Positions 6,250 through 7,079 of a DNA stretch of 7,079 bases are shown one piece after another (the stretch's first letter is position 1; every line of letters begins with the position of its first letter). This DNA comes from Candidatus Aenigmatarchaeota archaeon (GTDB lineage: Archaea > Aenigmatarchaeota > Aenigmatarchaeia > QMZP01 > QMZT01). The stretch spans positions 1-7,079 of the forward strand of contig JAGMCY010000142.1 of NCBI GenBank assembly GCA_023128965.1. The letters run 5' to 3'. The notes beneath the pieces are model-generated. The model worked only from the letters and a program-made list of their open reading frames with translations. It made no database searches and was not told where the DNA came from. The position numbers were made by a program, and so were the translations under genes.

Positions 6250-6768
6250 ATGCCGCATTTCGCTCGAACGAAGATGCTCATACAGGAGGATTGTTACAGG
6301 GAGAGGCCAGAGAGGATAAGCATTAATTACGTCGGGCCAAATCCCATGAAGCTCTACTACAAAGTATACGAACTCATAAAATCGATCTTCAGGGCAGCCG
6401 ATTCCGATATACAGGAGGAGAAGTTCAGCTGGGGGAAAGGCGAGAAAGAGAAGTTCAAGGTGAGGTGGTATCTACATAAAGACATGGATGTTTACACGTA
6501 TCTTTTCATCAGGGTTGACGTTTCCGGTTACGGGGATGAGAAATCAGGCAAGGCTGAAATCAAGATAAAGCCGCTCATGAGGACGGAATACCCGCAGGAT
6601 ACTATATGGCAAAGATCGCTCTTCTACGAAATGCTTAGGGTTTTCTGGCACAGGTCCTTTTACTACAGTAAAAGGGAAGAGTACGCAGAAGACTGCAGGA
6701 GCATGGTTTCGATACTCACGAGAAATGTCCATGAATTCTTGAGACAGCTCAGGGAAGAGAGCGGATAA
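6250..6768 (+). CDS. Unrecognised 172-aa soluble protein, INYxGPxP family member 1
   Basis: I do not recognise a named family. The N-terminus holds the motif RISINYVGPNP (22-32), followed by a helix (MKLYYKVYELIKSIFRAAD, 33-51). Three likely beta strands come next: KEKFKVRWYLH (66-76), VYTYLFIRVDVSG (81-93) and GKAEIKIKPLM (100-110). After RTEYPQD there is a long aromatic-rich C-terminal helical part (IWQRSLFYEMLRVFWHRSFYYSKREEY and on to the end). A helix packed on a sheet with a long C-terminal helix would suit a small ligand- or protein-binding fold, but that is a guess. No signal peptide or membrane segment is seen. KEKFKVRW recurs in the divergent 573-aa protein. A paralogue starts 15 bases after the stop, so the two form an operon. 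AAGGAG lies 11 bases before the ATG. Confidence 0.85.
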   Translation: MPHFARTKMLIQEDCYRERPERISINYVGPNPMKLYYKVYELIKSIFRAADSDIQEEKFSWGKGEKEKFKVRWYLHKDMDVYTYLFIRVDVSGYGDEKSGKAEIKIKPLMRTEYPQDTIWQRSLFYEMLRVFWHRSFYYSKREEYAEDCRSMVSILTRNVHEFLRQLREESG

Positions 6769-6783
6769 TTCTTAGGTGGAAAG

Positions 6784-7079
6784 ATGGGAAAATTCCAGGT
6801 TGATGACGACTGCTTCGCTCCAAGAAGGGCGAGGTGGATAAATTATTCTGGACCTGATCCGCTTGCCTGGACACGCGAATCGACAGCTATACTTCGATCG
6901 ACTTGGGAGGTCACGACAACAGGGACAGGCGAGCCGAGATGGATGTGGGACTGGACTGGTGACCCAATCCAGATGTATTACAACAGGATTGCAATTCACG
7001 AGAGGACGTCCGGGAGGTTCACGAAAATCCTACTTTCGGTTAAAATGGTCGGCTTCAAGGCAAAGGCCAAGAACGAGGG
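6784..7079 (+). CDS. Unrecognised protein, INYxGPxP family member 2 (3'-partial)
   Basis: 98 complete codons are visible and the frame is still open at the window edge. The ATG is preceded by AGGTGG (6774-6779) with a 4-base spacer, 15 bases after the preceding stop: a tight operon. It aligns with the upstream protein without large gaps. DCFAPRRARWINYSGPDP (9-26) matches DCYRERPERISINYVGPNP, then comes a helix-like segment, then RWMWDWTGDPIQMYYNRIAIHER and FTKILLSVKMVGFKAKAKNE match the strand region and the charged turn that follows. It is notably rich in tryptophan (W18, W29, W41, W53, W55, W57). This is probably a tandem duplicate that has diverged strongly. Function unknown. Confidence 0.8.
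   Translation, partial: MGKFQVDDDCFAPRRARWINYSGPDPLAWTRESTAILRSTWEVTTTGTGEPRWMWDWTGDPIQMYYNRIAIHERTSGRFTKILLSVKMVGFKAKAKNE

Overview
The window looks archaeal. It opens inside an ATP-dependent DNA ligase of the archaeal/eukaryotic type, continues with a TrmB-type winged-helix regulator, has TATA-like boxes before several genes and poly-T stretches instead of hairpin-U terminators, and uses AGG/AGA and ATA codons heavily in K/E/R-rich proteins. The last trait suggests a thermophilic ancestry. A DPANN-like or poorly sampled euryarchaeal lineage is plausible, but the sequence alone does not settle the phylum.

Layout. (1) 1-1319, +: the C-terminal ~438 residues of the ligase; its start lies outside the window. 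(2) 1320-1464: an AT-rich regulatory gap with two TATA-like boxes and a perfect 10-bp inverted repeat. (3) 1465-2250, +: the TrmB-family regulator. (4) 2289-4079, -: a 596-aa TIM-barrel protein with an endonuclease IV/sugar-isomerase-like set of metal ligands and an insertion of about 240 residues. (5) 4080-4211: an intergenic gap filled almost completely by two tandem ~63-bp units, each ending in a 9-bp perfect hairpin at the same offset but with a different stem sequence. (6) 4212-5933, -: a 573-aa protein of unknown family. (7) 5972-6172, -: a 66-aa protein with two membrane segments that are an internal duplication. (8) 6173-6249: a divergent promoter region. (9) 6250-6768, + and 6784-7079 (running off the end), +: two neighbouring genes for a small soluble family with a shared INYxGPxP motif.

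Regions 4-9 appear to be linked. The 596-aa barrel insertion and the 573-aa protein share a helical module (an EII...W..M.E stretch followed by LEGHVKS). The 573-aa and 172-aa proteins share the octapeptide KEKFKVRW, encoded by 21 identical bases. The 172-aa protein and its downstream neighbour are paralogues. This is a small set of interrelated, mostly unrecognised proteins around one recognisable (beta/alpha)8 enzyme, and it may be an undescribed multi-protein system. Its function cannot be read from the sequence. The DNA ligase and the regulator are probably ordinary neighbours, although an endonuclease IV-like fold beside a ligase makes a DNA-repair link worth testing.
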